Below, piece by piece: positions 39,984 through 50,200 of a stretch of DNA of 64,000 nt. Under the pieces are notes generated by a model, which saw only the letters and a program-made list of their open reading frames with translations, searched no databases and was not told where the DNA came from. Position numbers and translations under genes: made by a program. This DNA is from Geoanaerobacter sp964528055 (GTDB lineage: Bacteria > Desulfobacterota > Desulfuromonadia > Geobacterales > DSM-12255): the NCBI GenBank assembly GCA_964528055.1, contig CAZGQM010000007.1, positions 124,001 through 188,000 of the forward strand, in the 5' to 3' direction. The number at the start of each line of letters is the position of its first letter. Within the stretch, counting starts at the first letter, position 1.

Positions 39984-42689
39984 ATGGAATTTGATGTAAA
40001 CAGGTATTTCCCGGACGAAGCCCATGATTTTGGAGATGCCGGGCGCGCCTCTTTTGAGGAGAAGCGACCGCTCTATCTGTCGGCAAGCAAACATTTCCTT
40101 GCACAGTACCGACAGAAAATCATGGAGATGCACCGAGCAGGTGCACCTGGTGATGAAGTAGTCAGTGCCATCACAAAGATGACCGACATCCTTGTCTCTA
40201 AACTCCTTCGGAGCATTCTCGCGGATCTGCCTGTGGTAAAGCGAAGGGATGAGCAGCTGACTCTGGTGGCAGTGGGGGGATACGGCAGGGGTGAACTTAA
40301 TCCCTTTTCCGACATAGATCTGATGTTCCTCTACAAGGGGAAGGATGCCACAAGAGTAGAAGACATCGCCCAGAAGCTTCTTTACTTTCTTTGGGACATG
40401 CGCCTGGACGTCGGTTATTCTGTCAGAACCATCCAGGATTGTGTGGAGATGGCAGCAAGCGACCTGACGGTCAAGACTGCACTGCTCGACAGCCGTTACC
40501 TTGTCGGCGGGCGTGTTCTCTTTCAGGAGTTCCAGAAGGTTATGGTTTTGCAGGTGGTGGCTAGAAGCAGTGATACCTTCATTCGTGAAAAGCTGGCCGA
40601 GATGCGTAAGCGCCGCGAGAAGTACGGTGCATCCCTGTATATACTCGAACCGAACCTGAAGGAGAGTGAGGGGGGACTCAGGGACCTCCACTCAGCCATC
40701 TGGATTGCAAAGATAAAGTACAAGGTCGCAAGCCCCAAGGAACTGATCGTTAAGGGGGTTCTGTCCGAGGAGGAGCTTGACCTCTACTGCCAGGCCCTTT
40801 CCTACCTCTGGAAGATCCGTAACGAGCTTCATTATCTGGCTGGGCGAAAGAACGATCAGTTGACTTTTGAGGCCCAGATCAAGGTAGCCGCATTTCTGGG
40901 ATATCAGGACAATGGCCGGATACTTGCGGTCGAGGATTTCATGAGGGATTACTACCTTCATGCCACCAAGGTGGAACACTTCTCATCACTCATGGTTTCC
41001 AAATGCGTGAGAAAGGAAGAGGGGGCGTTAAAACTTCTTGGGTACTTTATCCGTCGTCCTATCGGTGAGGGCTTCTACGTGCTGAAGGGAGAACTTGTGC
41101 TGCCAGATGAATCGGCCATCCACAAGGATCCATCCCGTCTCATGAAGTTATTCGAGTATGCGCAGAAACAGGGGGTTTCTCTCAGCCTGAAGGTCAAATC
41201 GCTGATCCGAGAGAACCTTGATCTGGTGAATGACAAGTTCCGTCGAAGCCGAGAGGTCAATACCTCGTTTTTTAATATACTCCGGAGCGAGAAGGGTGTT
41301 GCCGAGACCTTGCAACTCATGCATCATCTGGAGTTTCTCAATCGATTCATCCCTGAATTCGAGCGGATCTACTGCAAGGTTCAGCACGACCTCTACCACA
41401 TCTACACGGTTGACACACATTCGCTCTTCGCAGTTGAAGAGATCATCCGCCTCTGGAAGGGTGAGCATAGCGATGATCTCCCCCTTTTGACAAAGGTCGC
41501 CCGGGATGTCGACAAGCGGGAACTGCTCATAATGGCGGTGCTGCTTCACGATATAGGAAAAGGGGACGGAAGTCGCCATGCCGAGAAGGGGGCGGAGTTG
41601 ATCCCCACCATTGCCCGGCGGATGGGGCTTAGCAAGGAGGACAGTGAGCGGCTGGTATTCCTGGTGCGTCATCATATCCTTTTTGCCCATATATCTCAGC
41701 GACGCGACCTTAACGACGAAAAGATGGTTGTCGAATTTGCCCGTCAGATGGGGACCAGCGAAAATTTGAAGATGCTCTATCTGCTTACCTATGCCGATAT
41801 AAAGGCTGTCGGGCCTGATGTCTGGACCGAATGGAAGGCACGGCTGACCGAGGAGCTCTTTGACAAGGCGTTTCAGGTGCTTGAACGGGGAGATTTCCCC
41901 ATGGAAGCCAGTAGTGAGAGGGTCAAGAAGGTCAAGCGTCTGGTGATCGACCTTCTGGGAGACGAGTTCCCCCATGCATCCGTAAAGGATGAGCTGAAGT
42001 CCATGGCCACAAGGCACCTGCTTGCCAACTCCCCCCAACTCCTGGCAGAGCATGTGCGGATACTCCTCTCTCTGGAGGGGAAGTCGATGGTTACGGCGCT
42101 TGAGCATGACAACGATGGTGGATTTTCAAACTTCACCCTCTGCACACATGACGTTCCAGGTCTATTCTCAATGATAACCGGCGTTATGGCAGCCAACGGC
42201 ATGAATATCCTGGGCGCAAAGATTCATACCAGCACCAACGGCAAGGCGCTGGACATTCTCCAGGTTAATTCACCCCAGGGATTTACCATAACCGATGAAT
42301 CTCGCTGGAAAAGAGTCATAGACGACCTGCACAGGGTTCTGGAGGGCCATGCCAATGTCAAGTCCCTTGTGGAGAAACGCAAGCGGGCCACACCGCTCAC
42401 TGAACGTCAGCGGCCGAGATTTCCAACCAGGGTTGAGATCGACAATGAGGTCTCGGCAGACTACACGGTCATCGATATCTATACCCACGACAAGGTTGGA
42501 CTTCTCTACCGTATTACCAGCACCCTGACAGAATTGGGGCTCTATATCGGTATCTCCAAGATCTCCACCAAGGCTGATCAGGTGCTGGATGTTTTTTATG
42601 TCAAGGATATCTTCGGCCACAAGGTCACCAATCAACGAAAAATTGACGAGATGCGGGAGCGCCTTCTTGTCTCCACCGATGCCGAATGA
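39984..42689 (+). CDS. glnD: [Protein-PII] uridylyltransferase/uridylyl-removing enzyme
   Basis: The 901-residue GlnD senses glutamine and adds or removes UMP on the PII protein, so it sets nitrogen assimilation. The nucleotidyltransferase motif GGYGRGELNPFSDIDL begins near residue 94. The HD domain has its metal pair at H522-D523 (LLHDIGKGDG), and two ACT domains follow near 705-780 (FTLCTHDVPGLFSMI) and 815-890 (IDIYTHDKVGLLYRI). Length and order are normal for the family. It starts 14 nt after the amidase stop with GAGGGTAT upstream, and its stop overlaps the recombinase start (ATGA at 42686). Confidence 0.95.
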   Translation: MEFDVNRYFPDEAHDFGDAGRASFEEKRPLYLSASKHFLAQYRQKIMEMHRAGAPGDEVVSAITKMTDILVSKLLRSILADLPVVKRRDEQLTLVAVGGYGRGELNPFSDIDLMFLYKGKDATRVEDIAQKLLYFLWDMRLDVGYSVRTIQDCVEMAASDLTVKTALLDSRYLVGGRVLFQEFQKVMVLQVVARSSDTFIREKLAEMRKRREKYGASLYILEPNLKESEGGLRDLHSAIWIAKIKYKVASPKELIVKGVLSEEELDLYCQALSYLWKIRNELHYLAGRKNDQLTFEAQIKVAAFLGYQDNGRILAVEDFMRDYYLHATKVEHFSSLMVSKCVRKEEGALKLLGYFIRRPIGEGFYVLKGELVLPDESAIHKDPSRLMKLFEYAQKQGVSLSLKVKSLIRENLDLVNDKFRRSREVNTSFFNILRSEKGVAETLQLMHHLEFLNRFIPEFERIYCKVQHDLYHIYTVDTHSLFAVEEIIRLWKGEHSDDLPLLTKVARDVDKRELLIMAVLLHDIGKGDGSRHAEKGAELIPTIARRMGLSKEDSERLVFLVRHHILFAHISQRRDLNDEKMVVEFARQMGTSENLKMLYLLTYADIKAVGPDVWTEWKARLTEELFDKAFQVLERGDFPMEASSERVKKVKRLVIDLLGDEFPHASVKDELKSMATRHLLANSPQLLAEHVRILLSLEGKSMVTALEHDNDGGFSNFTLCTHDVPGLFSMITGVMAANGMNILGAKIHTSTNGKALDILQVNSPQGFTITDESRWKRVIDDLHRVLEGHANVKSLVEKRKRATPLTERQRPRFPTRVEIDNEVSADYTVIDIYTHDKVGLLYRITSTLTELGLYIGISKISTKADQVLDVFYVKDIFGHKVTNQRKIDEMRERLLVSTDAE

Positions 42690-43561
42690 ATGAGCTATTG
42701 GATCTCTTTCTCAGCTACCTGACCGTGGAAAAGGGGCTTTCACGAAATACTCTTGAAGCATACAGCGGAGATGTCGCCGGATATCTCGGTTTTCTTGAGC
42801 TGCAGGGGGTTGCCACGGTTGCTGATATACGTCCATCGAACATCACGGGCTATCTGTCCGAACTCAAGACGGCCGGACTTGCACCGCGTAGCAGGGCACG
42901 ACTCCTTTCAGCGCTGAGGATGTTTCATAAGTTTCTGGTGATAGAGGGTCATACTGAACTCAACCCTGCCTCTTTGATCGAGGCCCCAAAGACTCTCCTG
43001 CGACTGCCGGAGGTACTCTCCGGTCCTGAGGTGGAGAGGCTGCTTGCCGCGCCTGCATCGGAATCGTCCATCGACATGCGAGACCGGGCAATGCTGGAAC
43101 TCCTCTATGCCACCGGGCTGAGAGTCTCTGAACTTGTCTCCCTGAAAGTTCATGAGGTGAATCTTTCGGCAGGTTACCTCCTGACTATGGGTAAGGGAAG
43201 CAAGGAACGGGTGGTACCGATGGGCGAATCCGCTCGCAGAGCCGTGGAGCAGTATATGGATATGCGGAGATGGAAAACCGGAGGGAATTTCCTCTTTCTG
43301 AGCAGGCTTGGAAAACGGATGAGCAGACAGGCTTTTTGGAACGTACTCAAAAAACGCGCAATCGAGGCAGGTATCCTCAAGAATATCTCACCTCATACCC
43401 TCAGACACTCCTTTGCCACCCATCTGCTGGAGAATGGCGCAGATCTGAGGAGCGTTCAGCTTATGCTCGGGCATGCAGATCTTGCCACAACCCAGATCTA
43501 TACCCATGTTACCCGTGAGCGCCTGAAGAGGCTGCATGAACAGTATCACCCGAGGGGGTGA
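42686..43561 (+). CDS. xerD: XerC/XerD-type tyrosine recombinase
   Basis: The 291-residue enzyme would resolve chromosome dimers at dif. It has the SAM-like N-terminal domain (about 1-85) and the catalytic domain with the first Arg in ATGLRVSEL, HTLRHSFATHLLENGADLRSVQ, LGHADLATT, and the Tyr in IYTHV. Overlap with glnD suggests one transcript. XerD is my preference over XerC from overall pattern and length, but the two are not cleanly told apart here. Confidence 0.88.
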   Translation: MNELLDLFLSYLTVEKGLSRNTLEAYSGDVAGYLGFLELQGVATVADIRPSNITGYLSELKTAGLAPRSRARLLSALRMFHKFLVIEGHTELNPASLIEAPKTLLRLPEVLSGPEVERLLAAPASESSIDMRDRAMLELLYATGLRVSELVSLKVHEVNLSAGYLLTMGKGSKERVVPMGESARRAVEQYMDMRRWKTGGNFLFLSRLGKRMSRQAFWNVLKKRAIEAGILKNISPHTLRHSFATHLLENGADLRSVQLMLGHADLATTQIYTHVTRERLKRLHEQYHPRG

Positions 43562-43564
43562 AGG

Positions 43565-43690
43565 CCGATTCAAAATCAATGCGCCATCTGCGTTGGCTCG
43601 TCTCCGGATCCTCTTCATACTGCTATGTATGCCTTCGTCGCGTCAATCTTCGGGACTTTGTTTTATATGTGATTTGAAACGGAATACGCC
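43565..43690. repeat. Possible dispersed intergenic element
   Basis: The stretch between xerD and apgM starts with TTCAAAATCA and ends near TGATTTGAAAC, loosely inverted ends. The body reads like intergenic repeats I have seen in Geobacter-type genomes (TGCGTTGGCTCGTCTCCGGA, TGCTATGTATGCC). I cannot count copies from one window. Confidence 0.3.
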
Positions 43691-43762
43691 AAGTATGCTG
43701 CTGACTTTTTTCTCCGCATATCGTACTATCTGAATCAATCTTCTGAAAGGATCCTATTTTTT

Positions 43763-44962
43763 ATGAAATACCTGGTTTTGCTCGGCGACGGCATGTCCGA
43801 TGAGAAACTCCCGCAGTTGGGGGGGAGAACCCCGCTCCAGGCAGCCAAGACACCCAATATGGATTTTATGGCCCGGTCTGGTCGGATGGGGCTGGCTCGG
43901 ACCGTTCCCAAGGGACTTGCTCCCGGCAGCGATGTCGCCAATCTGTCAGTGTTCGGCTATGACCCAAAGAGTTGCTACACGGGCCGCTCGCCACTGGAGG
44001 CTGCCAGTATGGGGGTTGTCCTTGGTCCGGATGATGTCGCATTCAGACTTAACATGGTGACTCTCCGCGTGCAGGGTGCACGGGCGTTCATGCAGGACTA
44101 TTCTGCCGGTCATATCTCCACCGAAGAGAGCAGGGTCCTGATTGCCGATCTGCAAAAGGAGTTCGGAAATGACGGTATCGAGTTCCATACCGGTACCGGC
44201 TACAGACATCTCATGGTTTGGCGCGGGGGCAGGTTTGCCATGAAGACAACTCCGCCGCATGATGTTACTGGTAAGGATGTGTTGGACCATTTGCCTGCCG
44301 GCGAAGGTGCGGATCACCTCCTGTTTCTGATGAACGCTTCGCAGATGCTTTTCAAGGATCACCCCCTTAACAAGAAACGGAGTGCAGAGGGGAAGTTGCC
44401 GGTCAGTTCCATATGGCTCTGGGGACATGGTAAATCACCGCGGATCGATACCTTTCAAACTCTTTACGGTCTTTCAGGTGCGGTAATTTCTGCTGTTGAT
44501 CTGATCAAAGGGATTGGGTTATATGCCGGGCTTGAGGTTGTCACAGTTGAGGGGGCAACGGGTTACATTGATACCAACTATGAAGGCAAAGTGAAAGCAG
44601 CTCTTAAAGCCCTTGAGACCAAGGATTATGTCTATCTTCACGTGGAGGCGCCTGACGAGGCATCGCATTCAGGGAATCTGGAGCACAAGATGCAGGCCAT
44701 AGAGGACTTCGACGCCAGAGTTGTAGGGCCCATACTGGAAGGAATTAAGCAATTCGACGGGTGCAGGGTGCTCTGTACTCCGGATCATCCGACTCCGCTT
44801 GCACTTATGACCCATACGTCCAGCCCTGTCCCATTTATTCTCTATAGTGGTGAGAATTCTGAAATCTCTGGCACGATGGGCTATGACGAGGAGTCTGCCG
44901 CAAGCACGGGGCTCTTTCTTGAGGAGGGGCACCGTTTGATGGAGATGCTGCTTAAAAAGTAA
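43763..44962 (+). CDS. apgM: Cofactor-independent phosphoglycerate mutase, archaeal type
   Basis: The 399-residue ApgM enzyme interconverts 3- and 2-phosphoglycerate through a phosphoserine step, using divalent metal. The alkaline-phosphatase superfamily signature starts at LVLLGDGMSDEKL, with the nucleophile Ser in SDVANLSVFGYDP. Later metal ligands lie in VEAPDEASHSG and TPDHPTPLALMTHTSSPVPF. Length is normal for ApgM and shorter than GpmI. AAAGGATCC precedes the ATG. It is convergent with the slp gene. Confidence 0.92.
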   Translation: MKYLVLLGDGMSDEKLPQLGGRTPLQAAKTPNMDFMARSGRMGLARTVPKGLAPGSDVANLSVFGYDPKSCYTGRSPLEAASMGVVLGPDDVAFRLNMVTLRVQGARAFMQDYSAGHISTEESRVLIADLQKEFGNDGIEFHTGTGYRHLMVWRGGRFAMKTTPPHDVTGKDVLDHLPAGEGADHLLFLMNASQMLFKDHPLNKKRSAEGKLPVSSIWLWGHGKSPRIDTFQTLYGLSGAVISAVDLIKGIGLYAGLEVVTVEGATGYIDTNYEGKVKAALKALETKDYVYLHVEAPDEASHSGNLEHKMQAIEDFDARVVGPILEGIKQFDGCRVLCTPDHPTPLALMTHTSSPVPFILYSGENSEISGTMGYDEESAASTGLFLEEGHRLMEMLLKK

Positions 44963-44977
44963 CTCCGCTTTCTCATC

Positions 44978-45535
44978 TTACCACGGTTTGATGACCGTCC
45001 CCTCCGGTCTCACGCGAAACGGCGCATCATGACCGTAGTAGTAGGGATCGACACGGTTGGTGCCGGGAACCTGGAAGGGGCGCTGCCCCTTTTCGTCAGG
45101 CGGCCAGAGATGGCTCTCCTTTATGGATACCACCGGATAGCTGTAGGAAACTTCATCAAGCGGCAGGACCCTGTTCCCTTTCACCTCACCTGCTATGGTT
45201 ATCAGGCTCCCCTGTTTATATACCAGGTTGTCGATGAAGGTCGGTGAGGTCGCAAGAAATCGCCCTGCCGACCCCTGTGTTTCATCAGGATAACCCTCAT
45301 CGGTCAGTAAATATTGTACAATTTCTATCTGCCCCCCATCGGTTGAGTTTTTCACCCCTGCTATGACACCGCCGAGAATGACGATCTTTCCTGCAAAACT
45401 CTGCGGGTTTTCTTGAAGAGTTTCAAAGTTAATAGTTAAAGATGCGACCCTCCTGTTTTCCTCGCTGATCACGTGCGTACAGCCAGTCAAAGCCGAGAGC
45501 AATAGTACGGTTCCAAGCAGTGCGATGATCTTCAT
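44978..45535 (-). CDS. slp: Slp-family outer-membrane lipoprotein
   Basis: The 185-residue protein has a lipoprotein leader with LLSALTGC and then the Slp domain (GKIVILGGVIAGVKNSTDGGQIEIVQYLLTDEGYPD, then GSLITIAGEVKG). E. coli Slp is a starvation-induced outer-membrane lipoprotein of unclear role. AGGAGCC lies just upstream on the minus strand. It ends 15 nt from apgM, tail to tail. Confidence 0.9.
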   Translation of the reverse strand: MKIIALLGTVLLLSALTGCTHVISEENRRVASLTINFETLQENPQSFAGKIVILGGVIAGVKNSTDGGQIEIVQYLLTDEGYPDETQGSAGRFLATSPTFIDNLVYKQGSLITIAGEVKGNRVLPLDEVSYSYPVVSIKESHLWPPDEKGQRPFQVPGTNRVDPYYYGHDAPFRVRPEGTVIKPW

Positions 45536-45722
45536 GGCTCCTCCTGCAGATGCTTCATTCTCAGAGTATCTATGTACCCATAATCCGGACCTTTGTCAAA
45601 CCTCTGCATCTCCTAGCACAGATAAGCTTGATAACTTCTTTGACAAGGTATTGTTCTGGCAGAAACCGCGGGTAATAACCTCTGACGTGCTAAAGAAAAC
45701 GAGCAAAGAGGTCGATAGATAA
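45534..45722 (+). CDS. Possible small protein of unknown function
   Basis: A 62-residue frame begins MAPPADASFSEYLCTHNPDLC and ends in a basic helix (VLFWQKPRVITSDVLKK). It starts at the divergent slp start and has no clean ribosome site, but the product looks protein-like, and it ends 44 nt before the TPR gene. It may be the first gene of that operon or a chance frame. Confidence 0.3.
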   Translation: MAPPADASFSEYLCTHNPDLCQTSASPSTDKLDNFFDKVLFWQKPRVITSDVLKKTSKEVDR

Positions 45723-45765
45723 AGAGTTATGCATATTTCAGCAGTGGTGCTGATGGGGGGTTGCC

Positions 45766-47265
45766 GTGAGGGTTATCATTATTCCTATTCTTGCCATAAT
45801 GGCACTCGCGTCCCCTGCCGGGTTTAGTGATCACTGCTGGGGTGCGGAGAATATGCTGGAACAGGGGATAGCGGAGTATCGGAGCGAAAATTACGAGGAG
45901 GCCCTTGTCGCCCTCAAAGCGGCCAGAACCGATGACCCCTCTTCTGCGGTAGCGGCATTTTATCTCGGGCTTACACTCAAGCTGGCAGGAGATTATAAGG
46001 AAGCTGCGGTACAGTTCAGCGAGGCGCTTCGGCTGTCACCTCCGGTACTGGATGCATCTCTAGAACTGGCGGAAACCCTTTTTACCGTAGGGGACACATC
46101 CGGGGCGAAAAAGGCCCTTCTGGATGCCGAGATACTCAAAGTGCGCCCGGCAGCGCTCGCATTCCTCAAAGGTTTGGTGCTTGCGAAAGAAAATGACTCC
46201 GAGGGAGCTGAAGAGTCGTTCCGGAGTGCCGCAAAGCTCGATCCTGCACTTGTCCAACAGGCCGAGTTTCAGATCGCCATTCTGCAGGCGCGGGAGCGCA
46301 AGATAACCAGGGCCCGCAAGAGCCTGAAGGCGCTCATCGCCATGGACCCCGCATCTGAAGCGGCGTCAATGGCCAAAGAGTATGAGACTGCCTTTACCAG
46401 GCTGATCGAAGGGCACAGGCCGTGGCGTATTGTTGCAGGGGCAAATTATCTGTACGACGATAATGTCATCTCCAATCCGGCCAATGAGAGCCGTCTGGCC
46501 CAGCCCGACAAGGACAACGCCTTTGTCGGCACCTTCAGAATGGAGTATGCGCCGCTTCTTGACGCCCCATGGGGGGTAACCGCCCAGTACAGCCTCCAGA
46601 GCACCACCTATGGTGAGCTCGATACCATGAACACGCTGGTTAATTCCATTGCAGTGGTCCCGAGCTATGCGCAGAGATTCGGAGCTGCAAGTTTGCCACT
46701 CTCCTACAGTCATGTGCTTCTGGCTGACAAGAAATATATGGGGATGGTCACTGTCAGACCGACCCAGAGCCTGCTCTTGCCGTTCGGTCATATAGGCCAG
46801 TTGACACTTGCCTACACCCTGCGCGAGATGTTCAGAGACCCATACCTCCCTGAAGAAGACCGCGATGCCGACATCTTCAGTGCCGGAGGTGGATATGTGG
46901 TGCCATTCGCCGAAGGGAAGGGTATGGCCAGCTTGAGGTACGAGTTTTCCTATGACAATGCCGTCGGCCTGAACTGGGTCAATCGGGGGCACCGTCTGAA
47001 TGTCGGTGGCAACTTTCCCCTGATCGACGGTCTGACCCTGCAACTCAACGGCGATCTCTTCGTACAGGAATACCTGCACCTGCACACGACATTCAGCAAG
47101 GTGCGCGAAGATGCGGTCTACACCGCTGTTGCCGGATTCACCTGGGATATTGCCCCCAATGTATCCCTTAATTTCCAATACAATCATACCAGAGCTGTTT
47201 CCAACATCGACCAGTATGATTACCGGCGCAACACCGTCAACACCGGGATTGAAGTCGGTTTCTGA
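45766..47265 (+). CDS. TPR protein with C-terminal outer-membrane beta-barrel
   Basis: The 499-residue protein starts at GTG with a signal peptide (IIIPILAIMALASPAGF). Four or more TPR units follow, about 30-205 (AEYRSENYEEALVALKAARTDDP and similar). The rest, about 220-499, is strand-rich with alternating aromatic and polar residues and ends in Phe (VNTGIEVGF), as outer-membrane barrels do. This resembles TPR-barrel proteins such as Slam-type assembly factors. The FecR-domain giant starts 10 nt later, so it may help place or anchor that protein at the surface. Confidence 0.8.
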   Translation: MRVIIIPILAIMALASPAGFSDHCWGAENMLEQGIAEYRSENYEEALVALKAARTDDPSSAVAAFYLGLTLKLAGDYKEAAVQFSEALRLSPPVLDASLELAETLFTVGDTSGAKKALLDAEILKVRPAALAFLKGLVLAKENDSEGAEESFRSAAKLDPALVQQAEFQIAILQARERKITRARKSLKALIAMDPASEAASMAKEYETAFTRLIEGHRPWRIVAGANYLYDDNVISNPANESRLAQPDKDNAFVGTFRMEYAPLLDAPWGVTAQYSLQSTTYGELDTMNTLVNSIAVVPSYAQRFGAASLPLSYSHVLLADKKYMGMVTVRPTQSLLLPFGHIGQLTLAYTLREMFRDPYLPEEDRDADIFSAGGGYVVPFAEGKGMASLRYEFSYDNAVGLNWVNRGHRLNVGGNFPLIDGLTLQLNGDLFVQEYLHLHTTFSKVREDAVYTAVAGFTWDIAPNVSLNFQYNHTRAVSNIDQYDYRRNTVNTGIEVGF

Positions 47266-47275
47266 GGAGCCCGCC

Positions 47276-50200
47276 ATGAAAAACGACCTGGGCAATTATC
47301 TTAGAGTGATCCGTACCCTGATCGTGACAACCATCCTTGTATTGAACTGTGCCCTGCTGCACGCTGCGGAAAGCGTCGGCACGTTCACCAAGGTTGAGGG
47401 TAGTGTTGACCTTATGCGTGGTGGCGCTCTCCCTGCTCTCCCGGTAAATACGGGCGACCAGGTTCGAACCGGCGACTTTATCCGGACAAAGAGCAATGCA
47501 AGGGCCGAGGTGACCTTCAAGGACGGCAATATTCTGAAGATAGCGCAGAGGAGCAGGATCGATCTGGCTGAATACCTCGCTCCGGGCAGCGGCGACAGCC
47601 GGAAATTCAACCTCCCCCGTGGAAAGGTGCAGGCGGTTGTAACAAAAGGTTACGGAGCGGAAAATAAGGGTAGCCGCTTCGAGATACACACACCCAATGC
47701 TGTTGCAGGTGTACGGGGGACCGATTTCTTTGTATTCCATGACCGTAATGTCACCGGTATTCTTGTGAAAGAAGGTTCTGTCTACGCCTTCAACCCCAAG
47801 GTACCACAAAATGTGATAACCGTCCCTGCCGGAACAATAACGACTGTCACGGAAAAGGGGGCGCCGCAGCCGCCACGTCCGGCATCCGAGGCCGAAAAAC
47901 AGGGAGCTGAAAAGGAGACCACCGCAAAACCGAAGGGTGAAAGTAAGACAGAGAAAAAGAGCGAGACTGAAACTAAAGCATCCAGTACCGCAAATTCCCA
48001 ATCCGTAACGAGTCCGGGTGCCGCCCAGTCACCCACAGGGGGTGGCGATGCCCCGACAGGCAGTGACGGAGCAGCTGTTTCCTCCGCACCCTCTACGACA
48101 ACTGGCCCTCCGGCAACTCCCCCCGCAACCGGAGCAACTTCCGCAGGAGGAGGGACAACTACTGGTCCATCATCTCTGGTTGGAAATCCCATACTCCAAC
48201 CATCCTTTACCCAGCTTCCGACAATGCCGGTTGCCCCTTCGATTTCTCTTCCTCCGGTTGTGACGCCATCCATTACAGAGACCAAACCGCAGCAGACGCT
48301 CAACCCAGCGGTTATACCTTCAGTAGCTGATTTCAAGTTCGGCGCGATCTGGCGCGACTCGACTTTCACCAACAACCTTCTGACGGTCGTCCCCCAAGGT
48401 ACCATCGGCGGAGCACTGAGCAGCCCAGGCGGACTATGGGCAAATACTTCAGCGCCTTTTAGCATTCTTGGAATAAACAGCGGAATCGGGATACGAAACG
48501 ATTACTGGTTTGGATCCGTAGCCTCCAAAAACACTGCCAACAGCAGCATTACGACGTATGATGGGGGGACTTTTTTCGGGTATGTCGGCGGTGCAGATGC
48601 GTATACATCGGGAGTGAGCAGCTTGAACCTTGCGGCGATGTATGTTGCGCCAAACGGGAGTGCCGGGCTGTTGACGGGTAGTGGCGGCGGCAGCGCAGCT
48701 GCGGGCTCCTGGAGTGGTAGCGGCAGCACCGAGCGGGTTGAACTCAATCCGAACATCTCCATCATCCCTTCCGCAATGGCAACTGACTGGTGGGCTAACA
48801 ATACGGTGCAGGTTCCCACGAACGGCCTGTTTGTGGTTACTGCCCAGCCTCCCGGGTCGAATTTAAGCGACAATAATTCCGAGGGATACCTGGTAGATGC
48901 CAGCCTTGTCTTGCAGGAAAAGTTTAAGAACCGGGCTGACTCCTTGAAGTTTGCCACCTTCAAACCTGACCCGACCTTCGGGGTTTGGCAACGGGAGTCA
49001 TGGGGGAGTTTCAGCGGAACGAACAGTCAGGCCGTTCTGCTCACCAATTTCGCTCAAGGGGTGGCAGATGCAAATGGCCACATCACGCCGGATTATTTGA
49101 GTAATATAGTTTCTCTCGGCAGCTGGGGACCGAATAGTGACATACATGGCGCAGCATTTGGCTTCTCAGGGGATTGGGCTGCAGGAAAGGCCATGCTCAT
49201 GGGTGGGAGTGTAAGCGGAAGTTACAACAGTATTTTAGGTACATTTGGCGCCGTTTCCAACGGTGTCTGGCTGGATGTTGACAGATATATCGCCCTTTCA
49301 GCGACCCAGCGGCAGCAGCTGGCCTTTCCCGGAAACCAGGAAACGACAACCTTCAACCTTACGGGCACCAATGCATCAGGAACCTCGGCCACGCTTACTG
49401 CCATTAGGATATTCTCTAATGCACCGTCCGACAAGGTGAAACTCTGGGCCACCGATTCGCTTGGAGGAACCTTTTCTGCCGCTTCTCTGCAAGGGGAGCA
49501 GGTTGCACTTAGCAATGGAAGCGGGATACGTGCATCCTTCCGGATGGAGCATGCCGGAACCAGCTCAAACGGGAATGTCTGGCTTGCGGAGATCAACGGT
49601 CTGGGCGAGTTGAGTGGCGGTGGATTCAGCTCTACCTTCAACGGCGTGGCAGCCGGCACCTACAGTAGCGGAACTTTCAGCGGCAGGGCTGCAGGTATTA
49701 CACATCCCCTGACCTATTACAGCTCGATCAGTACACTGAATTACCTGAAGTGGTTTGACGGCTCAACCTATCAGACAAACGGAAGCCTATCAGGTCTTTT
49801 TGGCGGCATGTCGCTATGGGGTGCAACTGTTCAGGAGAATTCCAGCCTTGAAATCGTCGGACTGCATACTCCGGCAACTGCTCTGGTCAATAGGTATGTA
49901 TTCTCAACCGACCTGATATCATCCGATATTCCGAGCGGAACATTGAAAACTGTCGACGGCGGTGCCTATAAGGGGTACTTGACGGGAAGCTATGCAGCAA
50001 CTGCCGTTAGTATGCCCCAGCCAATCGATGGTCGTGTCAACGCCCTCTACATCAATCCAGCAGGCAGGGCGGGGATCCTGACCGGCAAGTACACCGGTTA
50101 TGTTGATCTGAATGGAATATGGGAGGGGCACGGTGACTGGTATCCGGTGGAACTCCCTGCAAATCTGGGAGTGGTGGATGCAAACAATCTTAATTCATTA

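Noticed and set aside
41148..42107. 319-codon minus-strand frame
   Set aside because: It is wholly antisense to glnD, whose domains are intact; no evidence for a second gene.
46366..47295. 309-codon minus-strand frame
   Set aside because: It is antisense to the TPR-barrel gene and has no ribosome site or domain.
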